Assembly (NCBI GenBank): GCA_900491605.1
Contig: UESW01000085.1
Location: 1 to 64,000 of the forward strand
Length of the DNA stretch: 64,000 bases
Origin: Calamus simplicifolius
Lineage: Eukaryota > Streptophyta > Magnoliopsida > Arecales > Arecaceae
Direction: 5' to 3'
The translations under genes were made by a program, and so were the position numbers. The notes beneath the pieces were generated by a model, which was not told the origin of the DNA, did not search any database, and was given only the letters and a program-made list of their open reading frames with translations. Below are positions 10,273-21,288 of this stretch, in pieces (position 1 is the stretch's first letter; each line of letters begins with the position of its first letter).

Positions 10273-12196
10273 TCCATCATATATTTTCTTATGGGCCTTA
10301 GTAATTTGTAGTAGCTTGAGAATATTATTTACTCACAGCCATTACATGGTTTGAATTGATGACCGAACGAGTGTGGAATTTATTTTATTTTATTACTGCT
10401 ATTTATTTATTTATTATTTGTATGGTAACTCTTAAACGATTAGTTCGGTGAGATTTTTTAGATATGCATCATAGTGAGCACTGTATGATCACTGAGCTCA
10501 AAGAAGCAGGGCTTCCTATCATTTATGATTAATGCAATATAATTATTGTTATGCTAATATGGATGTATGGCTAATCCTAAAATACTTTTTACATGATGAT
10601 ATAGAAATTTAATAAATTAATGTGATGAGAACATATGTATATAAATAAATATCTTGTTTACTAAATTATAACTAAATTTAGTTAAATAAGATCAAAGCAA
10701 TCTGTTCAAGATTTACAAAAGAATCTTGAGCTATTTAATTTTTAGAAGGTCTAACATCAAGTTAATATTATTAACTCTAAATACTCAAAAATACATCATC
10801 AAAGGCCTTTAAAAAGGGCTAACAAGAGTAAGGTTCATCTCTTGTTGTAGTCATTAAAAACATCATCACATTGCATCTATTCTATTCTACCAAAAACTAT
10901 GAATAGCATCGAAGTCCTCATCATATCAATTGGCTTATGACGTTTCTCACAGTAAATCAATTTTTACCATCATGCCTTAAATTAGCCGATCAAATTAAAA
11001 ATAATATTCTCATAAAAATATAGAATTGAATAATGATGAAGAAGGAGTGATGTTCGCTTTGCTTGATAAAATCCATTTAAGAAAGTTATATATCATTTTT
11101 TTTTTGTCAATTTGAGTACCAAGAAAGGCATGATCTGCTATTCATTAATTAAAAATTTACTCTAATATTATTGACATAGTTTGGAAATGTATTCTAAATT
11201 TTGATGGGCTCTTCTCTTCTATTTTCTTTCTTAAAAACTTACAAAAGACCAAGTATAAGTGCTAAAATTTGATGCCGGTTACTTTTCCTTTCTTAGCCGA
11301 AAAGAAAATATTCAAAAAAATTCTTTTCTGAAAAAAACGTTGAATCCTTTATGTTTGATTAGTTTTCAACCTAGTCAATGAGAATCCTTGTTATCAAAAG
11401 CATCCATTTTCCTTCACCATGGGATTGGAGTGGGCAACGCTATTTGAATCTGATTCAGTTATCCATGCTATTATACCGAACATGTGGCAGCCCATGGTAT
11501 AGGAAAGAGCTTTCTAGGATCTTGTCTATCGTTTTCCAAGGCCTTAGTGGATTCACAGCAAAAGACATGAAAGTTTATTCTCTGGTTTATCCGCTTGTTA
11601 GTTTATCTACTACCCAGTTTGCCTTACGATAAATATGACTTCAGTGGAAGAAATCAAGGGATGATTTAAAGTGGTAAATTATCTTCCATTTTTTGGTCTG
11701 TGGAAAAGTCAACTTTCATGGAGAATGTTGTGAATTCAGCGTCTTTATGGCTGATATCATCCCCTCTCATGTCGCCTATCGTGAGGCATTAGTCGGCTTA
11801 GATAAACCCACTTAAACTAGACCCAAACCCATGAGATTTTAACCTAAACCAAACCAGTTTAATTGCTAAACAAGTCTTCCTTTTTTTTTTTCATCATTAG
11901 CATTTTCACTCCAACCATCTTCTTCCTCTATTACTAACCTCTAGAACCCTGTTCATAACTAATCTAATCCCCATCATTTCTCGCCAAATTAAAATGGATT
12001 TGAGGATCATAACCCTCTATATAAAGAGCCTAGAAGCTCAATCACCAAGAGGCCAACCCGATCTTCATCTTACCTTCTTCTTCTTCTTCTTTCTCTTCTT
12101 GTTCGCTCCCTTGCCGGAGCCATGCCATTGCCAGAAATGGTGCAGGAGTAGGGAAAGGAGGCGGTAAGATATACGTGAGCATACTCTGTTTCATTT
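10273..12196 (+). repeat. PLATZ-linked downstream unit, copy A
   Basis: Continues the PLATZ copy past the CACTA insertion and matches 61583-63456 (same orientation) and 38275-36546 (inverted). It contains the PLATZ 3' flank and AT-rich sequence. A short ORF-like stretch near 11440-11632 (RYLNLIQLSMLLYRTCGSPWY) is shared with copy C but not intact in B, so I do not call it a gene. The far end is a promoter-like segment with a mini-exon. Similarity stops at about 12196, where Gypsy sequence begins. Confidence 0.7.
12018..12163 (+). promoter_or_regulatory. TATA box and first-exon remnant downstream of PLATZ copy A
   Basis: TATATAAAG at 12018-12026 is followed by a pyrimidine-rich leader with TTC repeats, an ATG at 12122 (MPLPEMVQE), a TAG at 12149-12151, and a GTAAGA splice donor after 12163. 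In copy C (63334-63416) the upstream ATG is AAG, but the TAG is CAG and the mini-exon stays open. I do not recognise the gene; its later exons are not in the window. Copy A is broken by the stop and by the Gypsy insertion. Confidence 0.5.
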
Positions 12197-12319
12197 TCTC
12201 AACCTCTGATCAGCCGAGTTTATTTTGGCACGGAGTGCCTCGACCTCACGCGAGATCTCCCTGTTGCATTCATTGGCAGAGGTCAGGCGCCTATAGAGCA
12301 CCCGCTAGAGGAAAATTGC

Positions 12320-13970
12320 CTACAATAGAGCCAAACGATTAGGTACGGAAAAACTGCGCAAAACATCTAAGAAGGCAAAGAATGGAAGAAAACTCACTCG
12401 AATGCAGGAAGAGTTCATATCACTTAAGATGTACTGGCTGGGGATCGATGCATAGTCATGCAAGTTAGTGGTCATTTCGAACCCCTCAATTGCAAAAGCA
12501 ACTTTTCGACGACTATCCTCTCCTTCTTTAGGGTAAATGACATGTTCTTTTGCATAAAAAAATATTAAAAAAGTTGTCAATCCATATTGCAACTCTTCTG
12601 TAGCACGATCTGAGGGATCGAGATGGGGGCTAAGCTGACCTATCCCTTCCTCGTCGCCTGCTAACATCTCCAAAGGCCTCGGCTCCTCCATCCTCATCGA
12701 GGGAGCTCCTTCTCTGCTCAATGAACCTCTTCTTTCTTCTTTCTCTTCTATCCAATGAGTAGGGGATCCTGCCAGAGGCGGGACAACACTCACCTTAAGA
12801 GAAGCCATTTGATCTTCGAAAAATAATTTTCTCAACCTTCACAGACTCACAGAACCCTCTCCTTCAGTGTAATGCACGTCGGCAGCCACGAGATAAAGAA
12901 ATTTTGTTACCTGAAAATCATCATCTGCTGTCTCAGGCAAAGGACCAGGCCCCTACTCCTCCCGAGCTGCCATTTTTTCGGCTTCATTCCCAGGTACCTG
13001 CTCCCTAATTTCAGTGCCAAGATAGGGGCTGGGACCGGCTCCTCCACAACGTCCCCTCTCGATGGGATCAAAGGTTGGGACTCAGTTAATTCTTATGAGT
13101 GGCTTGGCAGAGCCAGCTGTAGCCTTGAGGGAGAGGAAGAAGATGGCCTTCGCTCAAGCCTGGCCTTTTTTCCTTTTGCGAGAGTCAACAAGACAGTATG
13201 GCGACACTTCGTACTCTTCTTTCTGCTCGAATTGCTATAATCGATTTCGAGCATTCCTCTCATATAAGCTCCAAACTCAGACCTGATTCCTACAATATAT
13301 AAACCATCGAACGATCAGTTACATCCCTAAAAAGACATCAAAAAATAGAGAGAGTGATGTCACACTTACTTAAGGGGTCGACTCTGTTCAATCCGGAATT
13401 GTAAAGTGCCTTTTCGGTTAGAAGAGCATCGATTGGGATCACTTTACTACCGTAAAGAATGTCGAAGTCCTCCTCTGTCTTCGACGCTGATTCGGCTCCG
13501 TAGGAAGGGACGCCCATTGGCAAGGAAAGTCGAATGTAGCATCCATTCGACAATGAAAAATCACGACTTTCATCCATTGACAGAGGTTGGAACCTTAGAA
13601 AACCCCTTAAAATTCTTTTGCGGCCCTATGTAGTGCCAAGACGAATCCTTGGAGGATGTAAAACTGTGGCAGGCCCAAAATAGAGGAACCATCGGTGTTA
13701 TCTCCATGAATACACACAAGAAGATAAACCCGATAATGTAACGCTAGCTATTCGGCATAATCATCGTAGGACAGATTCCGTAATACCTCATTATGCCGGT
13801 TACCAGAGGATTGAGGGAAAAACGGAGACCCACTTTGAAACTTTTCTTAGAGAAAAAAGCCCCTGACTCCAGTTGATCGGGTACCCTCTGCTCAGGACTG
13901 GGGATCCACATCCGAATGTTTCTTGTGAATCAGTAATTCCAACGAATCCTCTCCAGATCTGTTGGAGTCA
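12320..13970 (-). pseudogene. Antisense ORF region of Tat element (Transposase_28-like)
   Basis: Read on the minus strand from about 13970, the frame gives KVGLRFSLNPLVTGIMRYYG and CPTMIMPNS, a pattern like the 'putative gypsy type transposon' (Transposase_28) proteins of plant Gypsy elements. A stop follows PNS. Continuation frames include YGSKVIPIDALLTEKALYN near 13440 and, after a likely intron (donor GTAAGTGTG near 13373, acceptor TTGTAG near 13289), a charged segment near 13250-12900. A last block is at 12320-12835. The function of this protein family is unknown. At least one stop and several frame changes make this copy inactive. Confidence 0.6.
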
Positions 13971-14374
13971 TAGTCGAGACAGAGTCAATAGGACGTGCCT
14001 TATCTCCAAGATCAACGGAAGAAGCGCCAGCGATGTATGATCCTGGGTTGAAGACGTTCGATATGTTGAAGAGGAAGAGGATAGAGAGACAGTGCAAAGG
14101 AAGATAACGCTGCTCAACTCTATTTAAACTGATTTGGCAAGGCGAGAGTCCCTATGCATCGCCAAACCTCGAGCCCACCACGTGCCATTCCACCCATGGT
14201 CGATAATGGAAGGCAAGAGGTTTTCTTCTCGTGCAACGAAAAAAATGATGAAGCAGCAGCCTGGCATATATGAGAGTCCCATAGCACGTCTTTGCCTGTT
14301 TGAATTCCTTCAATCAGATAAAGCCGCCTAGAATTCTACTCCCTATGATCGAGTCTATGCTTCAGATTAGGAAG

Positions 14375-15164
14375 TGAGGGATAAAATTTTTTCGTCTCCG
14401 CAGGACCGAGTCATATCTCCATCCTGACAGAGCCGAGCCTCGGCCTCGTCTCGGCATGGGCCGAACCATTCTTATGCCTCGCCTCGTCTTGGAAGGGACC
14501 GAACCATTCTTATGCCTTGGCCTCGTCTCAGCCAAGCTGAACCATTCTCATGCTTTGGCAGGCCCAAAATAGCTAAAAGCCAAATATGACCCTCCAGCCA
14601 CGTTAGCTCTCGTCGTCTCAAAAGAAAAATCGAGCCAAGCACAGCCTGTTGCCTATAAATAGCCAGATAACAGAATAATTGAATCTCAAAGCTCCGAATC
14701 AGCCTCTTCAACCGTCGATCCTCTTAACAAACATGATTTAAATCTCACCGGCCTCGTAATAAACTTGATTCGAATCAGATTCCTATCATTCTGGTTTTCC
14801 ATCTCCCAAGACACGCTCGAAGAATTAGGTGAACAAATTGCCAACATTCAGACAGTCTATAAATACCTTTCTCGAAATCCATTCAGGTACGCTCACTCTT
14901 TCACTAAAAAACTCTATTGAAGCTCAAAGAGAGCTCCCGGCTCCTCGAGAGGCCATCTTAGAGGGGCTCTTCTGCGAGAATCTTCTTCTTATATCTGCTT
15001 ACTGTAAATCTTCATGACTTAGGCATCGGAGGGTCTTCTGTAGAGGGCCATCCTTGACACTCTCTACGTGAGGACTGTCTTGCAAATTCCATTCGGACGA
15101 GAGATTGACATCCAGATCCGAAGGTGGGCCGCACCCGAGTCGGAGAATAATTTCTATGGCAACA
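14375..15164 (+). repeat. Putative 3' LTR of truncated Tat element
   Basis: Candidate start TGAGGGATAAAATTTT at 14375 follows a purine stretch (GATTAGGAAG). Candidate end is TATGGCAACA at 15164. Repeats of CCGAACCATTCTTATGCC lie near 14460-14560, and CTATAAATAGCC (near 14655) or CTATAAATACC (near 14859) could be the TATA element. The ends are not confirmed by a partner LTR. Confidence 0.55.
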
Positions 15165-17737
15165 AGCTTTTAGACGTTGGGCATACAAGCTTAGTCAATT
15201 GTCATTTGTCTCAGTTGTATGAGCTTAGCCCAAAAAATGTCAATCCTCTAAGGAAATAGAGCAATACGAAAATATTATAAAGAAGCCTATATCATCATTT
15301 GTGAGTCGTTAATCGTACCGCTTGAAATTATATCTAATAAATCTTAGGGTGAAAGGAGTTACAGTTTAGTTTATCTTTTACTATTTTGGGCTTGTTTATG
15401 TGATGAATTTGCTGAGAGATTTAAACATTTCTAGATTGCTTATTTACAACCCAAGGAGTCAAGGTCATATCTATGAAATTTCATGTTCTAAGTGTTGTGT
15501 AGCTTTAGATTGATTGTGAGTTATTTTAATTCACAAGTTCAAAAAGTCAGGAACTTTGCAGCATATATCATTCAAATTTCTTTTGCTAAAAAAATGTAGA
15601 TTCTTGTAATGTACATAAACGTGTGAGTAATCTTTAAGTAAGTTAATGTGTAGTGGAACTGACATTTCTTTTTATCTTTCCTCATCTATTCTATGTCTCT
15701 TTCCTTATTATTACCAATTCCTTCTTGTTGCAAGTCCTTCCTCATTATCACCATCTCCTAATTCTTGGAATACTAGCCATGCCCGACCTTTTTTTTAACG
15801 ACTTTTTTTGAGTTGTTCTTTCCTAAAATTTTGCAATATTTAGTTATTTTTGTCCATCCGGTTGATGATGGACGGGAATGCTTCGAATCAGGGTTAATCT
15901 CAATAAGCTCAGAACAGTTGAGGAAAAATTTGGGAACTCAATCTCATTTTTGTTTAATGAGCCAATGGAAGCACCAGCCAGTAAAACACTAGGATTCTTG
16001 CTTAGAATCGAAGCTTTTAAAGGGAGTTGAAGCAGCTGTGTTCCAAGATGGTTGACGGGCGTGAGTTTTTGATCTTGTCCTATTTTCTCAAGGAAAAGAA
16101 AAAGGAAAAGAGAGAGTTTTTGATCTTGTACTAGTTAAGTGGAAAGCGAGTCTAAAGTTGCTGCTGTGTTTTTCTCCATCTTTTTAATATTAGGCACATT
16201 GTTCCCATTATTGCATTGTGAAAGCTTCATCCACATGGAAACCAAAATCAAGAAGCATATTTATACATCAAAAATCACAAGTTAGAATGACTATATTAAT
16301 TCCTGCATCTGGAGTGTTTTAATGGAATCTATTCTTAAGAGGTGGTGGCCGATTATGACTTTGGTTTGTCATCTTTTCCTATGTTATCATATGCAGCCAT
16401 CATTTTGTGGAAAGCGTTAACGATGAGCGGTGACACATAACAGCATCTTAGGATATGATATTTGATACCTTGCATGGTTTGCATGTAGTGATCGGTTATG
16501 AAATTTTGGAAAAAAAAAGGGGTAAAGTTCATCCAGTGTACTTTAAAAAAAAAATAACGTCAGAAAGTGAGTGAAGAGGTTCACATGATTCAGAGTTTGG
16601 AATTGGGCTAAATCATGCTTGGATCGACTAGGATCTATTTTTTAAGGATCTAAGTAAATCTGAATGATATATAGATTGTATCAGGCTTTAAAAAAACATA
16701 AATTTGAGGCCTATAGCACTATCAGCAGCATCATGCTCTCTAACATCCAATCCTACCACATCTTTGACTACTCCTTAGCAGTGCTAAAGAGGTCAACCTA
16801 TGCCTTCACCTCGTAATTAAGGTTGATGGCAGCTCGTTCTAAAGGCACTAGTTGCCATTTCATTTTCGATTAGGATCTCATTATTAGAAAGAGTTTTGAT
16901 CTATGAGCCTCTTTTTTTATTTAGAAAGAGTTTTGATCTATAAGCCTCTTTTTTATTTTACTATATTCATAGAGTCTACCATCATTTCTTAACATCCCTA
17001 GTTGACTTAACTTGGATATATATGGTTAATTAAGAAGACAACGTGTTGGTAGAAGGGACTTTTTCTGACTCAATTTGTAAATAGGGATAAAAAGAAGTAT
17101 TATATATGGTGTTGACAAAATCATGGGCATGATATTAAATAAAACAAAATAAAATAAAAGTTAAACTATGTGATCACCGATCGATTCTTTAAGCCATCAG
17201 TGTTAAATTGTCTGCACTAATTTTCTATAGGCTTTTTACGAGAGAGAAAAGTTGGCAACGTATAGGTCTGTATATTTGTTCATTGTCGGGGAAACAAGAA
17301 AGAAATATTAATGAGAAAATGGAAGTTGTTGAGGCTGATTGTTTAATCGCATGATATGAAACCTTCATTTCACTTCGGCCACTTACCTGGCATCAAACCA
17401 GAGCATTAGTGATCCTCGAAAGAAATTGTAGATGGAAATACTACTTCATATGATTTCAGAGTTCGGACTAAAGAAATTGTTATGGATACCACTATCGTGG
17501 CTTAAAAATTTAGTCAATGTTCGTAGGTGTCCTCATCTCAAAAAATGTGTTTTTTAAGTTGGTGGCTTATGGAGTTCTTGTATGAACCAGGGTAAAAACT
17601 AGATACCTCAATGGTATCGGAGTGTGGAGAACGATTCCAGGCTGAGGATTCTGCAATTGCCATCATTAATAAATTCATCTCTCTTAAATTTCATTTTATT
17701 CACCTGAGGATCGAACTATCTATGGTGTCAATATAAA
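15165..17737. other. Unassigned AT-rich sequence
   Basis: No gene or named element is recognised. It has long T- and A-runs and scattered short ORFs without domain motifs. The one local feature is a direct duplication of about 45 bp (AGAAAGAGTTTTGATCTATG near 16878 and again near 16923). It could be old intronic or intergenic host sequence. Confidence 0.4.
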
Positions 17738-17887
17738 TTGAAAAAATCATTGTGCACTGTGCGGTGCAGAAAGCGCGCACTGCATGCATGAATCAAGAAT
17801 ATTTTTATTCTTTTTATGCCACTTGTGGGATCATACGTGCACGCGGATTAATCATCGCGTGCGCGTGGTGCACAAAGAATTTTTCAT
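17738..17887. mobile_element. Short MITE candidate with GTGCAC-rich inverted ends
   Basis: The left end GAAAAAATCATTGTGCAC and the reverse complement of the right end GAAAAATTCTTTGTGCAC form imperfect inverted repeats about 150 bp apart. The interior near both ends is rich in GCGCGCAC/GTGCGCG dinucleotides, while the middle is AT-rich. No clear target duplication is visible and no coding is present. The superfamily is not assigned. Confidence 0.5.
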
Positions 17888-18892
17888 AGGAATTAGTTCG
17901 ACCTACAAAAATAACACTAAGCTAACAGAGGTGAGGGGAGCAACGTACATTCACATTAGGTTCTATATAATTGAGTAATCTAGAGCTCCACTTTGAGTGT
18001 AAGCTTAGTTTTTACAAGGCATAACGAGGAAATATCAAGGAGAAGAACAAGTGGCTCAACGTTTGTCTTTCTTATTTATCTTTATTTTTAATAAATAAAT
18101 CTCTATACTATAAGGTCACTGTATCTTTGCAACTCAACAAAAATCATATGCATCAATTAAAATTGCATACAATGAACACTGTACGCTATCATAGGAGTGC
18201 TAGAAAAAAGAAAATGTCAAGCAAGCAAGCAATCACAGATTAGCAAGACCTTGATGCATCAACATCGCTTGCATTCGAAACAAGATGGCGGCCATGGTGA
18301 TGAAGTATGATTTATCATTCCTAAAAAATGCAGCAATAACTTGGTGCAAAGCTTCATGATCAAATCTTGAAACCAAAATCTGCACCATTGACCATGATCT
18401 CATCATCTGAACATGAATTCATGAATAACGTAGTTACCATGACTAGCCCTGTAAATAAGAATCCTTGGCATTAATCTTGGTCCACACAACTTGACACAAG
18501 CATCTCAAAAAAAAATTTCAGATCAGACGCTTCCAAAGTATTTCAGGTGCCATCTCCTTGCTACTTGAGAGGGGATGGAGGGGATGGTTCCTCCACAAAC
18601 AGGCAAGCAAATGTCCCTTGCTTACATTGTTAAATGCCCTCTATGTACTCTGTTCAAATTTTTACAGTCACTTGATCCTAGTTAGGAACATATAAAATGA
18701 AACTTTAGCTAATGTAGATGCAGTTAAAGAGGATGTTCATTTCAGAACTACTTTATGGGAATGAGAGAGAAAGCTGGAAAGACTGCAACAAGTCAGCAAT
18801 AGGCAAGCTCAAAGGAGGCAGCGAGAAGTGACTGTTAAGCAGAGCTTCCCTTCCCCAGCTCTTGCATGGTCACAAGTGCAGCGACTGTGTTC
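17888..18892. other. Unassigned sequence, possible 3' UTR of the minus-strand exon
   Basis: No ORF with recognisable motifs. The part adjoining 18893 has mixed, exon-like composition and could be the 3' untranslated region of the minus-strand exon to its right. Confidence 0.3.
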
Positions 18893-19090
18893 CTAAAAAT
18901 GCTCTGCTCTGCTGCTATCGATGCCTTCCTCCCTCCTCTCCCAGCTTGCTTTCCGGCTCTCGCATTCTTTGACCAGTTTGAAAATGAGCTCAATCGTGAA
19001 AAAAGGCTGCTTCAAGGCTTTTTCAATGAAGGGCAGGCTTAGTAGTTCACTTGTCATATTTCTTCGATATCTTTGCCAACCCTGCAACAC
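18893..19090 (-). CDS. Possible last exon of an unrecognised host gene
   Basis: On the minus strand, an intron-like acceptor (TTTTAGTGTTGCAG near 19084) is followed by an open frame. It encodes a charged helical segment, WQRYRRNMTSELLSLPFIEK then LIFKLVKECESRKASWERRE, and a stop at 18893-18895. Composition and codon pattern look like a genuine exon, unlike the AT-rich surroundings. I do not recognise the protein. Upstream exons should lie to the right on this strand, but at 19425 repeat family M and then a 10-kb Copia insertion begin, so the gene is probably truncated or its intron greatly enlarged. Confidence 0.4.
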   Translation of the reverse strand: MLQGWQRYRRNMTSELLSLPFIEKALKQPFFTIELIFKLVKECESRKASWERREEGIDSSRAEHF

Positions 19091-19424
19091 TAAAATCTTC
19101 AGCCCTCGGTTCTCTTTATACTATGTTCGAGAGATTGGAGGGAAAAAAAGAAAAGAAAGAGAAAGAGTTATTAAATTAAAAGGGAGGTAAAGAAAGAAGG
19201 ATGAAGAGGAGTTTGAAACCTCTCATTGTTAGGAAGTCTTAAGAGGAAAAAAAAAGTTGTATTTTACTTTTGTTTAGTTAAATAAAGAAAAGTAAGCTAA
19301 AATCTTGCAAGATGTTAGGAATTCTTCTAAACCCTTTCTTTCTTTACCTAAAAAACTCGAGTATTTCAATACCTCTCTTTTACTTTCTCCCTCATTCCTC
19401 TCAAAATTTCTCTCTTAAACAAAT

Positions 19425-19716
19425 CTAGGATCACCACGGTATCTTAAATCGCTGATGATTCTTATGTCAGAGTGATTTAAAATCATCATATTTACTGTGA
19501 TATATGCTGGTAATTAAAGAGCTAATAATATAAGATTACCATGTTTAGTCTACCATGAAAATAATAAATCATTGACTATAAAATACAAAAATTACCTCTA
19601 ATTAGTTAATATTTTCTTATCTAAAAAATAAATACTAATATATTTGTAAGTACCATAATAATTTATTATTATTTTATATTATTTCCATTATAATATTTAA
19701 ATTATAATATTAAATT
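19425..19716 (+). repeat. AT-rich repeat family M, copy 1, left part
   Basis: Starts near GGATCACCACGGTATC and runs through AATAAATCATTGACTATAAA to an AT-rich core. It matches 30346-30660 segment by segment (TACCATGATAATTTATCATT-type motifs). It is cut at 19716 by the Copia element; the other half resumes at 29995. No coding. Confidence 0.65.
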
Positions 19717-19887
19717 TGTTGATCCACTCATTGATTTTGATGATTAATAAGGAATTGAGTATATTCATTTGATTACTAATGGATTTTATAAGTGTTTCAG
19801 GACTTAAATTTATTTGATCAATTTAAAGGAATTAAGAAATGAATTTTGAATCAAATACAAATCAGAGATTTCAAAGTTTCAGAGCTT

Positions 19888-20222
19888 GGAGTCGACACCT
19901 AGAAAGTCTGGAGCCGACCCCATGGCCAATTCAATTTTATCTGATTTTTGATACAACCTGGAGCCGACACCTAGAGTTTCGGAGCCGACACCTAAGGTTT
20001 CGGAGTCGACACTTTACTGGGTCTGGAGCCGACTCCGATGCTGGAACAGAGCGATGATTTTCTGAGCATCATGGAGCCGACACCTTCAGTTTTCGGGAGC
20101 CGACACCTGATGACGGCGAGCCGATACTTACTTTTGCGAGCCGACTCCACGACGAACTCAGAATTTACTATTTATGGAAAAACGATTCGGAGCCGACACC
20201 TGAAAAGCTGGAGCCGACTCCA
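19888..20222 (+). promoter_or_regulatory. U3 array of DRE/CBF-like motifs (5' LTR)
   Basis: About twelve same-strand copies of GGAG(C/T)CGAC(A/T)CC between the LTR start and the TATA box. Most have core GCCGAC and some GTCGAC. The 3' LTR has the same set with a few substitutions, for example GCCGATACTT in the 5' LTR against GCCGACACTT in the 3' LTR. Short ORFs here (SRHLE, EPTP repeats) are by-products of the motif. Confidence 0.65.
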
Positions 20223-20374
20223 ACCTACCTGGACGAAAAATCAAAAATGCCAGATCAGCTCTAACGGTAATATTTTTGATTTCTGACATCTAATGGCTAT
20301 TTTTTATGAATGAAAATCCTTTCAGGTACACTCCAACGGCTAGATTTCCACCCAAAAATGAATCAAAGGAAATC

Positions 20375-20382
20375 TATAAAAA
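20375..20382 (+). promoter_or_regulatory. LTR TATA box
   Basis: TATAAAAA in the context AATCTATAAAAAGGGGG. It is conserved in LTR A (3924-3931), the 3' LTR (29145-29152) and, as TATAAATA, the old solo LTR (59243-59250). Confidence 0.7.
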
Positions 20383-21229
20383 GGGGGAAAAACAACCGTT
20401 TGAAAAAATATAGAAAGAGAGAGATAGAAACGGATAGACAAAAAAAAATCAAAAATCAAAATCCGAGAAGTCTTGAGCCGTATATCCAAGAGAGGAGCTT
20501 TCAAGTTCAAAACCTTCCACTCCACAAAGCCCAAAGAAGAATCAATCCATTCAAATAGAGGAAAATCGGAGGATTCTCATCTAGAAGAAAGAGACCAACT
20601 TTTCAATCTTCTCAACTGCATCTACTGTGAAGAATCGGAGCTGAGGCTTGATTCAACCCAGCAAGGAGAAGAGGAAAAGAAGAAAAGCTCAAAGCCAAAC
20701 AACTTCAAATCAGGCTTTTCTAAACCTATTTACTTTTCTTTGAATATTTGCTCATTAAGGAGCTGTGAAAATTTGTAAAACATTTATATACTTGTTTGTG
20801 CCTAGTTCAATCAAAGGGGATTGAACTAGTGGAGGTTGTTAACCTCGGGTCAAGCTAGTTTAGCTTGAGTTTTGGGTTGTGTGCTGGTGAGCCCGAAAAT
20901 CCAGCTGGGTTCATTGTGATCCCGGGTAAAACAACAAGTTTGAGTTGTGAACTTGTAAAACAACTCGGCTGTAATCGAGGAGATTATAGTGTGGACCCAA
21001 GTAGGATCTTGGGAGTGGACGTAGGTGTTGGATACACCGAACCACTATAAAATCTTTGTGTTTGCGTGCTTCCATTGACTCTATCTCTATCTCTGTTTTA
21101 TTCGCTGTACTTTATATTTACATTGCATTTGCTTTCATTCATCTTAAGCAAACAATTTTTCAAAAGGCTAAATTTTTAAAGAACCCAATTCACCCCCCCC
21201 CCTCTTGGGTTGTCATCTGGGCCAACAAT

Positions 21230-21241
21230 TGGTATCAGAGC
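21230..21241 (+). other. Primer-binding site (initiator tRNA-Met type)
   Basis: TGGTATCAGAGC two bases after the 5' LTR. This is the standard primer site of plant Copia elements, complementary to the 3' end of initiator methionine tRNA. Confidence 0.92.
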
Positions 21242-21288
21242 AAGTGCTCATTAGATTTTGATCACACGATCAAGAGCTAAAGATCCAA

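Larger units (their letters stand above)
12197..15164 (+). mobile_element. Truncated Ty3/Gypsy Tat-type element (3' part)
   Basis: Contains an antisense gene region and a 3' LTR whose leader resembles that of the complete Tat element (GACTTAGGCATCGGAGGGTC at about 15018; GACCTCAATTGCTAAC then GGGCGTCGGAGGGTC near 40640). Pol is absent. The left edge is an abrupt junction with the PLATZ-linked unit. There is no second LTR, so the boundaries rest on similarity and LTR-like ends. Confidence 0.65.
19717..21227 (+). repeat. 5' LTR of complete Copia element
   Basis: Runs 1511 bp, TGTTGATCC to GGGCCAACA. U3 carries the motif array (19888-20222). A TATAAAAA box is at 20375-20382, so transcription should start near 20405-20415. 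The C-run and TCTTGGGTTGTCATCTGGGC close the LTR. It pairs with 28485-29994. Confidence 0.95.

Noticed and set aside
6878..10275. Exact 3-bp target duplication for CACTA 1
   Set aside because: The last base of the right terminus appears mutated and the flanks allow GTA or TA readings, so no single duplication can be claimed.
11378..11632. Conserved ORF RYLNLIQLSMLLYRTCGSPWY as a gene
   Set aside because: Shared by copies A and C only because the DNA is duplicated. Copy B has lost it, and there are no splice or start signals.
19839..20286. Open frames encoding SRHLE and EPTP repeats in the LTRs
   Set aside because: They are translations of the GGAGCCGACACC motif array, change frame between copies and have no conserved start. 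The DNA motif is the better explanation.
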